Position numbers and translations under genes: made by a program. DNA of 64,000 bases, from assembly GCF_017498065.1 (NCBI RefSeq), contig NZ_JAGDFX010000008.1, forward strand, positions 62,001 to 126,000, written 5' to 3'. Source of the DNA: Oceanisphaera pacifica. GTDB lineage: Bacteria > Pseudomonadota > Gammaproteobacteria > Enterobacterales > Aeromonadaceae. Shown here in pieces: positions 52,801-62,523 of this stretch. The notes beneath the pieces are model-generated. The model worked only from the letters and a program-made list of their open reading frames with translations, was not told the origin of the DNA and ran no database searches. How positions within the stretch are numbered: position 1 is the stretch's first letter; each line of letters begins with the position of its first letter.

Positions 52801-55098
52801 TTGATTATCCAGTTTGTGGAGCACTCTGCGTTATTACTCGCACTGTGCTGGTTGATGACTTTAAACATCCGTCGCTGGGAACGTAATAACAGCGTTGCTA
52901 AAGTGATTAGCGGTGTGATCTTTGGCCTAACCTGTGCTATTGGAATGATGATAGCGGTGACGTTTGATAATGGCTGGGTGTTTGATGCGCGCTCTGTGGT
53001 ACTAAGTATCGCAGCCTTTGTGAGTGGCCCATTAGTTGCCGTTATTGCAGGTATAATTGCAGCCAGCTACCGCCTGTGGCTTGGTGGCGCTGGTATGACG
53101 GGCGGCTTGGTTGTTATTGGGGGATCGATATTATTTGGCCTACTTTATCGTCATTTATACCAACACAACAAAGTAGGCAACGGGCTTATCTCGCTATTTT
53201 GTTTTGGCCTATTGGTGCATTTAAGCTTGCTTGGGCACTTTTTGTTGTTGCCAGCCGCGGGAGAGATAGCAGTACAAGCAGGTATCGCTATGCTGTTAGT
53301 GATGCCATTAACCACAGTGTGCTTGGGGTGGATGTTAGAAGATATTAAGCGTCGTCATCATAATGAACGTGAGCTACAAATTTCTGCTACCGCTTTTGAA
53401 GTAAGACAAGTGATGATAGTAGCCGATAAAGACCGTCGTATTTTAAGAGTAAACCGAACTTTTACTACCGTTACCGGTTACGAGGCTGAAGAAGTGGTGG
53501 GTAAAAGTACGAGCATATTTCACTCTGGGCGCCATGATGCTGCTTTTTATGAACAGATGCAGCAGCAGTTAGCCGCCGCTGGGCGTTGGCAAGGAGAAAT
53601 ATGGAACCGCCGTAAAAGTGGCGACGTTTATCCCGCTTGGCTATCAATGAGTGCGGTGCGTAATGCTCAGGGTAAGATCACTCATTATGTCTCATCAATG
53701 GAAGATATTAGTGAGCGTAAAGCGGCTGAAGCACGTATTCATCATTTAGCCTCATTTGATGAGCTTACCGGCTTACCTAATCGCAGCTTACTTTTTGACC
53801 GAGTTCAACAGGCCATTAATTTCACAGAAAATAATAAGCGTTATGCTTGTTTGCTGTTTATTGATTTAGACGGTTTTAAAAGTATTAATGATCTTTATGG
53901 CCATGAAACGGGCGATCAGGTGTTGTTAGAAGTGGCAAGGCGACTCAGTCGTGTGCTTTATTCTAACGATACATTGGCGCGTTTAGGGGCTGATGAATTT
54001 GTGATTATGACAGAGAACTTAAGTGTCTCGCACGAACCTGCCTTAATGCGGGCTGAGCAATATGCGATGCGCGTCAATCAGTTACTGAGCCAGCCTTATC
54101 AGGTAGCCGATAATAAGCTATATAGCAGTGCCAGCATTGGGGTTGTTTTATTTAAAGATGCCAGCAGTGCCAGCATTGGGGTTGTTTTATTTAAAGATGC
54201 CAGCAGTTCGAGTAATGAGCTGATACAGCATGCGGAAATTGCCATGCATCAGGCCAAAGCATCAGGTAAACAAAGTATACGTTGTTTTGACCCTGCCATG
54301 CAGGAAGAAGTGAATGCGCGCCTATTATTAGAAGACGATATTCGCCGTGGCTTACAGGCCCAAGAGTTTATCCCTTATTTTCAGCCCCAGTTAAATGAGT
54401 TAGGCCAAGTAACAGGGGCAGAAGTGTTAGCACGTTGGCAGCATGCCGAGCGCGGGCTATTAACCCCTAACTACTTTATTTCAGTTGCTGAACAGGCAGA
54501 GTTAATTGAGCAAATTGATCTACAAATGCTCCGCCAAGCGTGTTTGCAGCTGGCATTATGGCAACAGACCTCCACAACTAGCTCACTGCGTTTGGCGGTT
54601 AATTTAAGTGCACGTTTGCTCTACAGAACAGACTTTGTAGAAATGATATTGCAGTTTTTAGCAGAATCAGGCGCCGATCCGCGTCAGTTAAAGCTAGAGC
54701 TAACAGAAACCATGCTGTTTGATGATATGACCACCGCCATAGCGCGTATGCAGGAACTAAAAAAGTTAGGCATTCGCTTTTCTATCGATGATTTTGGTAC
54801 TGGCTACTCTTCGTTGGCGTACTTACAAAAGCTGCCACTTAACCAACTAAAAATTGATCAGTCTTTTGTGCGAGCGTTACTAATAGAGGATAGCAGTGAG
54901 GCCATCATTAAAGCCATTTGTGCATTAGCCGACAGCCTAGATTTAGAGGTGATCGCTGAAGGCGTAGAAACCCAAGCACAATACCAAAAACTGCTCAGCT
55001 TAGACTGCCTACACTTTCAGGGCTACTTATTTGGCCGCCCTATGCCGCTGGCTGAATTTGAAAGCTGGCTGAGCCAGCAGCCAAGCTCCTCTTCTTAG
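52801..55098 (+). CDS. Membrane PAS-GGDEF-EAL c-di-GMP signalling protein
   Basis: 765 residues from a TTG supported by an AAAGGTG site. Domains: five-helix LytS-type membrane sensor (1-185), PAS/PAC (about 195-305), GGDEF (about 312-490), EAL (about 505-760). The GGDEF motif reads GADEF (396-400) and no RxxD inhibition site precedes it, so cyclase activity is doubtful. In the EAL domain the first motif is EVL, while the ELTETMLFDD, DDFGTGYSSL and GVETQ motifs are intact, so phosphodiesterase activity is likely. A 39-bp in-frame duplication lies in the GGDEF domain. Confidence 0.9.
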   Translation: MIIQFVEHSALLLALCWLMTLNIRRWERNNSVAKVISGVIFGLTCAIGMMIAVTFDNGWVFDARSVVLSIAAFVSGPLVAVIAGIIAASYRLWLGGAGMTGGLVVIGGSILFGLLYRHLYQHNKVGNGLISLFCFGLLVHLSLLGHFLLLPAAGEIAVQAGIAMLLVMPLTTVCLGWMLEDIKRRHHNERELQISATAFEVRQVMIVADKDRRILRVNRTFTTVTGYEAEEVVGKSTSIFHSGRHDAAFYEQMQQQLAAAGRWQGEIWNRRKSGDVYPAWLSMSAVRNAQGKITHYVSSMEDISERKAAEARIHHLASFDELTGLPNRSLLFDRVQQAINFTENNKRYACLLFIDLDGFKSINDLYGHETGDQVLLEVARRLSRVLYSNDTLARLGADEFVIMTENLSVSHEPALMRAEQYAMRVNQLLSQPYQVADNKLYSSASIGVVLFKDASSASIGVVLFKDASSSSNELIQHAEIAMHQAKASGKQSIRCFDPAMQEEVNARLLLEDDIRRGLQAQEFIPYFQPQLNELGQVTGAEVLARWQHAERGLLTPNYFISVAEQAELIEQIDLQMLRQACLQLALWQQTSTTSSLRLAVNLSARLLYRTDFVEMILQFLAESGADPRQLKLELTETMLFDDMTTAIARMQELKKLGIRFSIDDFGTGYSSLAYLQKLPLNQLKIDQSFVRALLIEDSSEAIIKAICALADSLDLEVIAEGVETQAQYQKLLSLDCLHFQGYLFGRPMPLAEFESWLSQQPSSSS
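54124..54201 (+). repeat. Perfect 39-bp tandem duplication in a GGDEF domain
   Basis: Two identical 39-bp units (54124-54162 and 54163-54201) encode ASIGVVLFKDASS twice, followed by a 6-base partial third unit. The duplicated part is the conserved SIG strand of the GGDEF fold. No substitutions separate the copies, so it is recent. Confidence 0.97.
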
Positions 55099-55122
55099 AT
55101 ATACTCATAGGCGAGTTTGCTG

Positions 55123-56355
55123 TTAACGTCTTGGTAAGGCGTTTTTAGCGGCAATCCATTGTGACATATACTTGGTGCTCATCATGCTGTGATGTCGTAG
55201 CATGCTGCCGGTAAAATTCGCTAATCTGTGTTCATCAAGCTGATGGGCTATTTGCTCAATATGGCTAATTAACGCAGCCCCTAAGGTCGCGCCATTATAT
55301 CCTTGTTGTAACAAGGCAGTGCCGTGCAGTTGCGCTTGTTGCCAGCGTGTTTGATCTTGATATAAAGCCACCGCAGCATCGGCCAGCGCTTGAGCATCTT
55401 GGGCAATCGTGCCAGGCCAAGGTTTGTCGCCATGCATGCCTTCGCTGCCAATAGGAGTGGTAACACTGGGGGTTTGCATGATCATGGCATCTAATAACTT
55501 GCCTTTAATGCCGGCACCAAAGCGCAAGGGGGCCAAGCATACGCGTGCTTGCTCCATCACGCTAAAGGCATCATCTGCCCAGCCTTTGATTAAAAAGCCG
55601 GTTTTAGGATTATGTAAGGCGGTGGCTTTGGGGGGCGGGTAAGATCCATAAATATGCAGCTCGGCGCTGGGAAGCTGCTTGCGGATCAGTGGCCAAATTT
55701 GTTGTAGATACAAGACGGCATCCCAGTTAGGGGCATGGCGAAAGTTACCTATGGTCATAAAATGCTGGCGCTGGTCAAAGTGTGCGGTGTGAGTCGGTAA
55801 GTTGGCTAAATCAACCATAAACGGCAGGTGATGTAATAAGCGAGCATCAAGCTTAAAGGTGTCTTGCAGTAGTTGCATTTCAACATCAGAAATAATCAGT
55901 GACAGATCACAGCGCAAAATAGCGGCAATTTCTCGCTTGGCAATATCACTAAATAAATCCGCTGTGCTCATGGCACGTTCGGCCTTATGGGCTTGGTGGC
56001 GCGCCTGACGCAGACACTGTAAATCTTCGGTATCGAGTATTTTTAAGGCCTTTGGGCACTGCTTTTCTACTCGCCAGCCAAATTGTTCTTCCATCATAAA
56101 ACGATCGAACATTACGATATCTGGCGCGTATTGGGCGATATAAGTATCGAAACTGTCACAGTTTAGTGTGATCGCTTGGCTACTAATGCCCTCAGCATTT
56201 AAGTCAATCATGTGTTCGGTTGGCTGTGCTGGGGTGGCAAATTCAACCTGCCAGCCTTGTTGTTTATACAGCCGCAAAATCGACAGCATATGGCTACCCG
56301 CCGCCGAGGAGTTAGGTTCGGGCCACACATAGCCAATCACCAATACTTTTTTCAT
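55123..56355 (-). CDS. Glycosyltransferase (GT-B fold, family 4/group 1-like)
   Basis: 410 residues. N-terminal nucleotide-sugar-fold start VLVIGYVWPEPNSSAAGSHM and a C-terminal half with IGNFRHAPNWDAV, LHIYGSYPP and the donor-binding region APLRFGAGIKGKLLDAM, all typical of GT1/GT4 enzymes. It is followed by manC upstream in the same direction, so it may add mannose or a GDP-sugar-derived unit to a surface polysaccharide. Acceptor unknown. Confidence 0.82.
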   Translation of the reverse strand: MKKVLVIGYVWPEPNSSAAGSHMLSILRLYKQQGWQVEFATPAQPTEHMIDLNAEGISSQAITLNCDSFDTYIAQYAPDIVMFDRFMMEEQFGWRVEKQCPKALKILDTEDLQCLRQARHQAHKAERAMSTADLFSDIAKREIAAILRCDLSLIISDVEMQLLQDTFKLDARLLHHLPFMVDLANLPTHTAHFDQRQHFMTIGNFRHAPNWDAVLYLQQIWPLIRKQLPSAELHIYGSYPPPKATALHNPKTGFLIKGWADDAFSVMEQARVCLAPLRFGAGIKGKLLDAMIMQTPSVTTPIGSEGMHGDKPWPGTIAQDAQALADAAVALYQDQTRWQQAQLHGTALLQQGYNGATLGAALISHIEQIAHQLDEHRLANFTGSMLRHHSMMSTKYMSQWIAAKNALPRR

Positions 56356-56444
56356 TAATAACCTTCTTTATTTAGCCGACTGTAAAAGATCAAAAAGCTC
56401 TTTACCACGGAATCCACAGAAAAATAGCTTTAGTTTTAGTGTAT

Positions 56445-57905
56445 TTAGCTAACTGCTTTGTGTTCTCGGCCATAACTGTCTGCAAAGCGCTCTATGTCGT
56501 CTTCACCTAAGTAAGCCCCAGTTTGCACTTCTATTAATTCTAATGGCGTTGGCCCTGCATTTTCTAGGGCATGTAACTCGCCGACGGGAATATACACCGA
56601 CTGATTCTTGGTGACGAAACGTATTTGCTCGCCTTGGGTAACCTTAGCCGTACCGCTTACCACTACCCAATGCTCGGCGCGGTGCTGATGCCTTTGCAAC
56701 GACAAGCGCCCACCCACATTTACAGTAATACGTTTTACTTGATAGTGCTCGCCATTGTCTATGGCATCAAATTTACCCCAAGGGCGGTGGCATTCACGGT
56801 GCAAAATATGCTCGCTGCGACCATCGGCTGCCAACTGTGCCACCAGCTGCTTGATATCTTGCTCATGGTCTTTATGTGCCACTAATACCGCATCTTTGGT
56901 CTCTATAATCACCACATCTTGCACCCCTAATGCTGCAACTAATCGATGTTCAGCCATAATCAGGCTTTGGCTCACCTGCTGGGTGAGCACATCGCCGCGC
57001 AAGGTATTGCCTTGAGCGTCGGGGGTGAGTTGTTGTGCTAATGCTGACCAAGAGCCGACATCATTCCAACCTGCATTAAGCTCAACCATTGCCGCGTGGG
57101 GGGTGTGCTCCATAACGCCATAATCAATAGAGATATTAGGGCTGGCAAGAAAGGCTTCTTTATGGAGGCGAATAAAGTCGAGATCGCGTTCACTTTGGGC
57201 TAAAGCCGCTTCACAGGCGGCTAATATTTGCGGCTGACAATGCACTAATTCTTGCAGGTAGCTCTTGGCATTAAACATAAAAATGCCACTGTTCCAATAA
57301 TACTCACCACTTGCCACATAATGATTGGCGGTGTCTTGGGCGGGCTTTTCTACAAATTGGCTAACTTCAAACCCAGTGGTATCTGTAATGGCTTCCCCAC
57401 ATTGAATATAGCCATAACCGGTTTCGCCATGGGTGGGTTTAATGCCAAAAGTAACCAGCTTGCCGGCGTTTGCTAGTGGTAGTGCCGCGCGAATGGCAGC
57501 CTGAAAAGCCGACGTATCTGTTATCGCATGGTCGGCGGGCAGCGCCAGTATAATAGCATCGGCATCTTCTGCTTTATGTGGCACGGGTGTACAAGCAATC
57601 TGTTGTTCGGCATACAAGGCAGCTAGCGCGAGCGCGGGTGCAGTATTACGCCCCTCGGGTTCTAGCATTATTTGCGCCTGTATATCCGGTAATTGTCGTA
57701 CTTGTTCCGCCGCTAAAAATCGGTGTTCTTCATGACAAATAAGCAGTGGCGTTTGTATGTCTAGCCCTGCTAATCGAGCGAGTGTACTTTGCAGTAGAGA
57801 AACGTGCGGCGTGAGTAGAGGCAAAAATTGCTTAGGGTGCTGCTGGCGAGACAGTGGCCAAAGTCGGGTGCCGTGGCCCCCTGCCATAATCACTGGAAAT
57901 AACAT
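56445..57905 (-). CDS. manC: Mannose-1-phosphate guanylyltransferase / mannose-6-phosphate isomerase
   Basis: 486 residues, bifunctional type II. The nucleotidyltransferase signature GGHGTRLWPLSR is at the start, with VEKP in the middle. The C-terminal cupin isomerase half has QRHQHRAEHWVVVSG. It makes GDP-mannose for polysaccharide or lipopolysaccharide. Its neighbour is a glycosyltransferase in the same direction, separated by 89 bp. Confidence 0.93.
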   Translation of the reverse strand: MLFPVIMAGGHGTRLWPLSRQQHPKQFLPLLTPHVSLLQSTLARLAGLDIQTPLLICHEEHRFLAAEQVRQLPDIQAQIMLEPEGRNTAPALALAALYAEQQIACTPVPHKAEDADAIILALPADHAITDTSAFQAAIRAALPLANAGKLVTFGIKPTHGETGYGYIQCGEAITDTTGFEVSQFVEKPAQDTANHYVASGEYYWNSGIFMFNAKSYLQELVHCQPQILAACEAALAQSERDLDFIRLHKEAFLASPNISIDYGVMEHTPHAAMVELNAGWNDVGSWSALAQQLTPDAQGNTLRGDVLTQQVSQSLIMAEHRLVAALGVQDVVIIETKDAVLVAHKDHEQDIKQLVAQLAADGRSEHILHRECHRPWGKFDAIDNGEHYQVKRITVNVGGRLSLQRHQHRAEHWVVVSGTAKVTQGEQIRFVTKNQSVYIPVGELHALENAGPTPLELIEVQTGAYLGEDDIERFADSYGREHKAVS

Positions 57906-57963
57906 ACAGAAACTCTTTTACGTTAAATAACAGAAGATAGGGCCAACATTAGGGTTGGGCCGC

Positions 57964-57983
57964 TTGCTTACAGCTTACAGCTT
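57964..57983. repeat. Family A repeat fragment overlapping the rsuA end
   Basis: TTACAGCTTACAGCTTAACG, the inverted form of the family A unit, which overlaps the rsuA stop codon region and supplies its last codons. Confidence 0.45.
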
Positions 57984-58670
57984 AACGCTATCATTATTGA
58001 TTTCATCTTGCGTTAAATAACGCCATTTTCCTACCGGCACATCTAAGCAGATTTTGCCAATTTGCTCGCGGTGTAAGCTCACCACTTTATTACCCACGGC
58101 GGCAAACATGCGCTTTACTTGATGAAAGCGCCCCTCGGTAATGGTTAACCGTACTTCTTTGGCGCCAACTTGCTGTAATTGAGCTGGCAGAGTGAGTTTA
58201 GTTTCACCTTGCAATGTTAACCCTTGGCTAAACACTTGAGCGGTGTTGGCTGCCAGCGGGTCTCTTAACTGTACCCGATAGGTTTTGCTACAACCATAAT
58301 TGGGATGCGTGAGCTGATAAGACCAATGCCCATCATCGGTTAACAGCACCAAGCCTGTGGTATCGGCATCGAGCCTCCCAACTAAGTGTAACTCTGCAGA
58401 TTCATCCATGGTTAGCCAGTTAAAAATAGACGGATAAGCGCCATCTTTATGGGAGCATAAAGTGCCTGCAGGCTTGTTAAACATAAGATAGCGCGCAGGG
58501 CGAGCAACGAGAGGCTGACCTTCTAGGGTAATCTGGTTGTTCTCATGTACTTGCTTGGCGATGTCAGTGATCACTATATTATTCACATAAACCTGACCCG
58601 CTGTAATTGTGGCTCTGGCTTGAGTGCGATCTAATGCAGTACTGCGGCAAATAAATTTATCGAGGCGCAT
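57975..58670 (-). CDS. rsuA: 16S rRNA pseudouridine(516) synthase RsuA
   Basis: 231 residues. N-terminal S4 domain (MRLDKFICRS) and a pseudouridine synthase domain with the catalytic Asp in GRLDADTTGLVLLTDDG. The late segment GRFHQVKRMFAAVGNKVVSL matches E. coli RsuA, which modifies U516 of 16S rRNA. The C-terminal codons lie in a family A repeat. GAGG precedes the ATG. Confidence 0.92.
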   Translation of the reverse strand: MRLDKFICRSTALDRTQARATITAGQVYVNNIVITDIAKQVHENNQITLEGQPLVARPARYLMFNKPAGTLCSHKDGAYPSIFNWLTMDESAELHLVGRLDADTTGLVLLTDDGHWSYQLTHPNYGCSKTYRVQLRDPLAANTAQVFSQGLTLQGETKLTLPAQLQQVGAKEVRLTITEGRFHQVKRMFAAVGNKVVSLHREQIGKICLDVPVGKWRYLTQDEINNDSVKL

Positions 58671-58688
58671 TTAATACCTCAAGCTGCA

Positions 58689-59111
58689 TCATGCTAAAAA
58701 TTGTTCCATCGCTAAATGTGGTATGCCCGCATCCATAAACTCATCACCGTAGGCGGTAAAACCGAGTTTGGCATAAAAGTCGACCGCATGAGTTTGCGCG
58801 CCTAAATATACTTTTTGATAGCCTAAGCGTGTGGCTTCGGCCACCAGCGCTTGTACTACTTTGGCACCTAAGCCTTGGCCTCTGTGGCTTTTTAAGATGG
58901 CAATACGGCCAATATGACCATCATCTAACATACGGCCAGTTCCCACATATTGGCCGTCTACCGCCACTAGTACCTGTATGGCTGAGTCATCTCGCCCATC
59001 AAATTCAAGCGCCAGCGATACCCCTTGCTCTTGCATAAATACTGCCTCGCGAATGGCGCGAATAGCTGGGCTATGGGTGGAGTCGTAAGCCACAATCTGA
59101 ATATCTGACAT
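58689..59111 (-). CDS. GNAT-family N-acetyltransferase
   Basis: 140 residues. The acetyl-CoA loop lies in LKSHRGQGLGAKVVQAL, with the late YAKLGFTAYGDEF and PHLAMEQ segments typical of small GNAT proteins of the ElaA/YjcF group. Substrate unknown. AGGGA precedes the ATG. It is followed closely by rsuA (18-bp gap), so they may be co-transcribed. Confidence 0.85.
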   Translation of the reverse strand: MSDIQIVAYDSTHSPAIRAIREAVFMQEQGVSLALEFDGRDDSAIQVLVAVDGQYVGTGRMLDDGHIGRIAILKSHRGQGLGAKVVQALVAEATRLGYQKVYLGAQTHAVDFYAKLGFTAYGDEFMDAGIPHLAMEQFLA

Positions 59112-59217
59112 AGTGGTCCCTTGGTTAAATAATATTAAAAGTTAAATATTTTTTGCCACAAAGTGCAGGCAAGCGGTAATAAGAGCCAGCTATAACGCAA
59201 GCTCAGGGTCATCGCTT

Positions 59218-59255
59218 AAAAACCAACAGCAAGTATCGGGCTGCTGTTGGTTTTT
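59218..59255 (-). terminator. Terminator of tex
   Basis: A perfect 14-bp stem (AAAAACCAACAGCA / TGCTGTTGGTTTTT) with a 10-base loop; read on the minus strand, a T-run closes it. It lies 30 bp after the tex stop. Confidence 0.88.
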
Positions 59256-59281
59256 CTGAAAGCTGACGGCTGATCGCTATA
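59256..59281. repeat. Family A repeat fragment (inverted)
   Basis: CTGAAAGCTGACGGCTGATC and the following GCTATA are the inverted family A sequence. It lies between the tex terminator and the tex stop. Confidence 0.5.
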
Positions 59282-59284
59282 AAA

Positions 59285-61612
59285 TCATTTCTTCTTCTGC
59301 ATAGCCGCAGCCAGTGCCGCCCCCATGGCGCCTTGTGGTGCAGCGGGCTCGCGACGAGCAGGGCGCTGATTGCTTTGCGGTCGCGCAACATTGGTTTTGC
59401 GGCTACTGTTGTGATCTGGGCGAGCTTGGTTGCCATTGCCGTGTTCGGCAGCGGTTTGTTCTAGGCGCATGGTTAATGCAATACGTTTGCGTGCTAAGTC
59501 CACTTCCATGACTTTAACTTTAACAATATCACCGGCTTTAACCACTTCGCGGGGGTCTTTAATAAAACGGTCGGTGAGCGCCGAAATATGCACTAGCCCG
59601 TCTTGATGTACGCCAATATCCACAAAGGCACCAAAGTTAGTGACGTTGGTCACCACTCCTTCTAGCAGCATATCGGGTTCAAGATCGCTTGGTTTTTCAA
59701 CGCCTTCCATAAAGCGAGCGGCTTTAAACTCGGGGCGCGGATCGCGCCCTGGCTTATCTAGCTCTTTTAGAATGTCTTGTACCGTGGGCAAACCAAAGTC
59801 GGCGTCTGTGTAGTCTTGCGGGTTAAGTGACTGTAATAAAAGACTATTACCAATAATGCTCGGCACAGCTTGCTGTTGCTGCTCAACAATGCGCTTAACA
59901 ACGGGGTAAGCCTCTGGGTGGACGGCTGAGGCATCAAGCGGGTTTTTACCGTCACGAATGCGTAAAAAGCCGGCACATTGCTCATAGGCTTTTGGCCCCA
60001 AACGCGGCACTTTTAACAGTTGTTTACGCTCGGTAAAAATACCGTGCTCGTTACGATAAGCCACAATATTGTTGGCCAAGGTAGGAGTCAGGCCCGACAC
60101 ACGAGTTAGCAAAGGCGCCGAGGCCATGTTGACGTCTACGCCCACGGCGTTCACACAGTCTTCTACTACCGCATCTAGGTTACGCGCCAGTTGGGTTTGT
60201 GACACATCGTGCTGATATTGGCCCACACCAATACTTTTAGGGTCGATTTTTACTAATTCAGCCAGCGGGTCTTGCAGACGGCGGGCAATGGAGACAGCAC
60301 CGCGCAGTGACACATCTAAATCGGGAAATTCATTGGCCGCCAGCTCAGAGGCAGAATACACAGAGGCACCGGCTTCGCTAACCACTATTTTTTGCAGCTT
60401 TAGCTCGGGCGCTTGTTTCATTAAAGTTTCAACTAAGCGCTCAGTTTCGCGAGAAGCGGTGCCGTTGCCGATACTGATTAAGCTCACCTGATGAGCGCGA
60501 CATAAGGCGTCCAGAGAGCGTAAACTTTGCTCTACTTTCTTAAAGGGTTCAAACGGATAAATAGTATCTTGCGCCAATAACTTACCTGTGCCATCAACCA
60601 CCACCACTTTTACCCCGGTACGAATACCCGGATCTAGCCCCATGGTCACGCGCGCACCTGCGGGAGCTGCCATGAGTAAGTCTTGCATATTAAGGCCAAA
60701 TACCTTGATGGCTTCTACTTCTGCGCGCTCGCGGGCTTGGCCGAGTAATTCGGTTTCCATTTGCAGCGACAGCTTCACACGCCAGGTCCAGCTAACAACG
60801 CTCGCCAACCAAGTATCAGCGGCGCGATCTTGGTGTTGCCAATCGATTAAACGACTAATAATGGCTTCACAAGGATGGCTGCTCGCTTGGGTGTCTACTA
60901 CCAAGCTTAAGCTAAGCACGCCTTCGTTACGGCCGCGTAACATGGCCAGTAAACGATGCGAAGGTACACGGCTAATGGGCTCTTGATGCTCAAAATAGTC
61001 TTTAAATTTAGCGCCTGTTTGCTCTTGCCCCGCGCTTACGCGAGATTGTAATTGTCCGTGCTCTTGTAAATATTGGCGCACGGCGTCTAGCACATCTGCC
61101 TGTTCGGCAAAGCGCTCCATTAAGATATATTTAGCGCCATCTAAGGCGGCTTTCTCATCGGCTATGCCCGCTTCTGCATTAATAAAATCGGCTGCTAGGC
61201 GCTGCGGATCTTGGTTGGGGTTGTTAAATAGCGAGTCTGCTAGTGGCTGTAAACCGGCTTCTTTGGCTATTTGCCCTTTGGTGCGTCGTTTTGGTTTGTA
61301 GGGCAGATATAAATCTTCGAGCCGGGTTTTGGTGTCGGCGGTTAATAACTCTTTTTGTAGGGCGTCGGTGAGCTTACCTTGTTCGGTAATGGAATTGATG
61401 ATCACACCCCGTCTGTCTTCTAGCTCACGCAAATATCCGAGCCGACTTTCTAGGTTACGCAGTTGGGTATCATCTAAACCGCCTGTGGCTTCTTTTCGAT
61501 AACGTGAAATAAAGGGCACGGTGGCGCCTTCATCGAGTAGCTTTACTGCCGCATCGACTTGCTGTTGCGATACGGCCAGTTCGGTGGCCAAGGCACGGTT
61601 TATATTTGTCAT
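59285..61612 (-). CDS. tex: RNA-binding transcription accessory protein Tex
   Basis: 775 residues from the ATG at 61612; a TTG one codon upstream (61615) is possible. Tex_N domain, YqgF-like RNase H fold ([13 protein letters not shown]), helix-hairpin-helix, and a C-terminal S1 domain ([22 protein letters not shown]). Strong similarity to E. coli Tex (YhgF) throughout. The basic, Gln/Arg-rich tail ends in AAAMQKKK. It takes part in transcription and RNA metabolism; its exact role is not settled. Confidence 0.96.
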   Translation of the reverse strand: MTNINRALATELAVSQQQVDAAVKLLDEGATVPFISRYRKEATGGLDDTQLRNLESRLGYLRELEDRRGVIINSITEQGKLTDALQKELLTADTKTRLEDLYLPYKPKRRTKGQIAKEAGLQPLADSLFNNPNQDPQRLAADFINAEAGIADEKAALDGAKYILMERFAEQADVLDAVRQYLQEHGQLQSRVSAGQEQTGAKFKDYFEHQEPISRVPSHRLLAMLRGRNEGVLSLSLVVDTQASSHPCEAIISRLIDWQHQDRAADTWLASVVSWTWRVKLSLQMETELLGQARERAEVEAIKVFGLNMQDLLMAAPAGARVTMGLDPGIRTGVKVVVVDGTGKLLAQDTIYPFEPFKKVEQSLRSLDALCRAHQVSLISIGNGTASRETERLVETLMKQAPELKLQKIVVSEAGASVYSASELAANEFPDLDVSLRGAVSIARRLQDPLAELVKIDPKSIGVGQYQHDVSQTQLARNLDAVVEDCVNAVGVDVNMASAPLLTRVSGLTPTLANNIVAYRNEHGIFTERKQLLKVPRLGPKAYEQCAGFLRIRDGKNPLDASAVHPEAYPVVKRIVEQQQQAVPSIIGNSLLLQSLNPQDYTDADFGLPTVQDILKELDKPGRDPRPEFKAARFMEGVEKPSDLEPDMLLEGVVTNVTNFGAFVDIGVHQDGLVHISALTDRFIKDPREVVKAGDIVKVKVMEVDLARKRIALTMRLEQTAAEHGNGNQARPDHNSSRKTNVARPQSNQRPARREPAAPQGAMGAALAAAMQKKK

Positions 61613-61766
61613 CAATAAAAGCTCCGGGCAGCATGCGTGCTACCAAAATGAAAAGGCGTACTAGCTAGACTAGATAAGTATTTAAATAAGCTATTAAGGC
61701 AAAGTTGAGCCAGTATGCGCTTATTATGGAACAGAAGTGTGTTGCAAAGAAGAGGGAGCCCTTAGG

Positions 61767-61803
61767 GAGCTGTCAGCTTTAAGCTGTAAGCGGTCAGATA
61801 AAA
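61767..61803. repeat. Intergenic repeat, family A
   Basis: AGCTGTCAGCTTTAAGCTGT followed by AAGCGGTCAGATAAA. It matches 20741-20775 and 36626-36662. Confidence 0.7.
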
Positions 61804-61901
61804 ACAAACCCCGGGCTTTAGCTGCGGGTTATGCGCAGTAAAATATTTTTGTTCAGTAGCTGAATGCTTAAAGCTGACCAGAGGGCGAAGCCAGACAACA
61901 A

Positions 61902-61923
61902 AAAGGGACCCTAGGGTCCCTTT
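61902..61923 (-). terminator. Terminator of the DUF4168 gene
   Basis: A perfect 22-bp palindrome (AAAGGGACCCT / AGGGTCCCTTT). Read on the minus strand it is followed by TTGTTG, and it lies about 30 bp after the gene's stop. Confidence 0.85.
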
Positions 61924-61954
61924 GTTTATACTCGCTTAATAAGGTTAAGCGATA

Positions 61955-62356
61955 TTACTGTAGGGCGCTAACGCGCTCTTGCAGCTTGGTGTCGGTTTGA
62001 ATGCGCGATGCGATAGCGTTATAGGTGAGGGCATCCAAATTATGTTCTTTTACAGCGTCCAGCATTTGCTCTTGTGCTTGCATTTGTAACTGCTGGGCTT
62101 TTTGTTGATCCGTTTCTTCATTCAGTTTTTTCGTAAACTCGTCACGTACTTTAGCCACATCTTGATTAGCGGCAACAAACTTTTTCAAATCACCATCTGT
62201 GATGGGGCCTGCTTGTTGGCCTGGTGCAGCTTGTTGAGTAGGAGCACCATTTTGCTGTGCGGGTGCTGAAGCAGGGGCCTGTGCCATAACGGCTGTGGCG
62301 CCCATACCAAAAGTGGCAAAGGTGATAGCAGTGGTGAGTGTCTTAAGCTTATTCAT
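61955..62356 (-). CDS. DUF4168 domain-containing exported protein
   Basis: 133 residues. Signal peptide (LTTAITFATFGMGATAVMAQA), a Gln/Pro/Ala-rich linker (about 26-50) and a DUF4168 domain with ITDGDLKKFVAAN and HNLDALTYNAIASRIQTD. Exported, probably periplasmic; function unknown. AGGAG precedes the ATG. It is divergent from a sensor kinase gene. Confidence 0.88.
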   Translation of the reverse strand: MNKLKTLTTAITFATFGMGATAVMAQAPASAPAQQNGAPTQQAAPGQQAGPITDGDLKKFVAANQDVAKVRDEFTKKLNEETDQQKAQQLQMQAQEQMLDAVKEHNLDALTYNAIASRIQTDTKLQERVSALQ

Positions 62357-62506
62357 AATAAAAACTCCTATTATTAAACAGTCAGTTAATAGGTTGCAGA
62401 AGCTGTGCCAACTTTTTGTTTTCTAGTTAAATCTTTGAAATGTAAGTGTTTTGTTGTTTTTAGTGACAGTGTGGCTAAGTCGAGTGGTGTTTTTTATCGA
62501 TTATTG

Positions 62507-62523
62507 TGTGTATAAATTACACA
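62507..62523. promoter_or_regulatory. Inverted repeat at the sensor kinase start codon
   Basis: TGTGTA-N5-TACACA, whose last base is the A of the kinase ATG. It could be an operator or block the ribosome site; no Shine-Dalgarno sequence is seen in front of this ATG. Confidence 0.35.

Larger units (their letters stand above)
61613..61954. other. 342-bp region between tex and the DUF4168 gene
   Basis: No gene seen. It holds a family A repeat (61767-61803), a second repeat-like stretch (GGGCTTTAGCTGCGGGTT near 61813) related to sequences at 22360 and 22620, and the terminator at 61902-61923. Confidence 0.55.
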
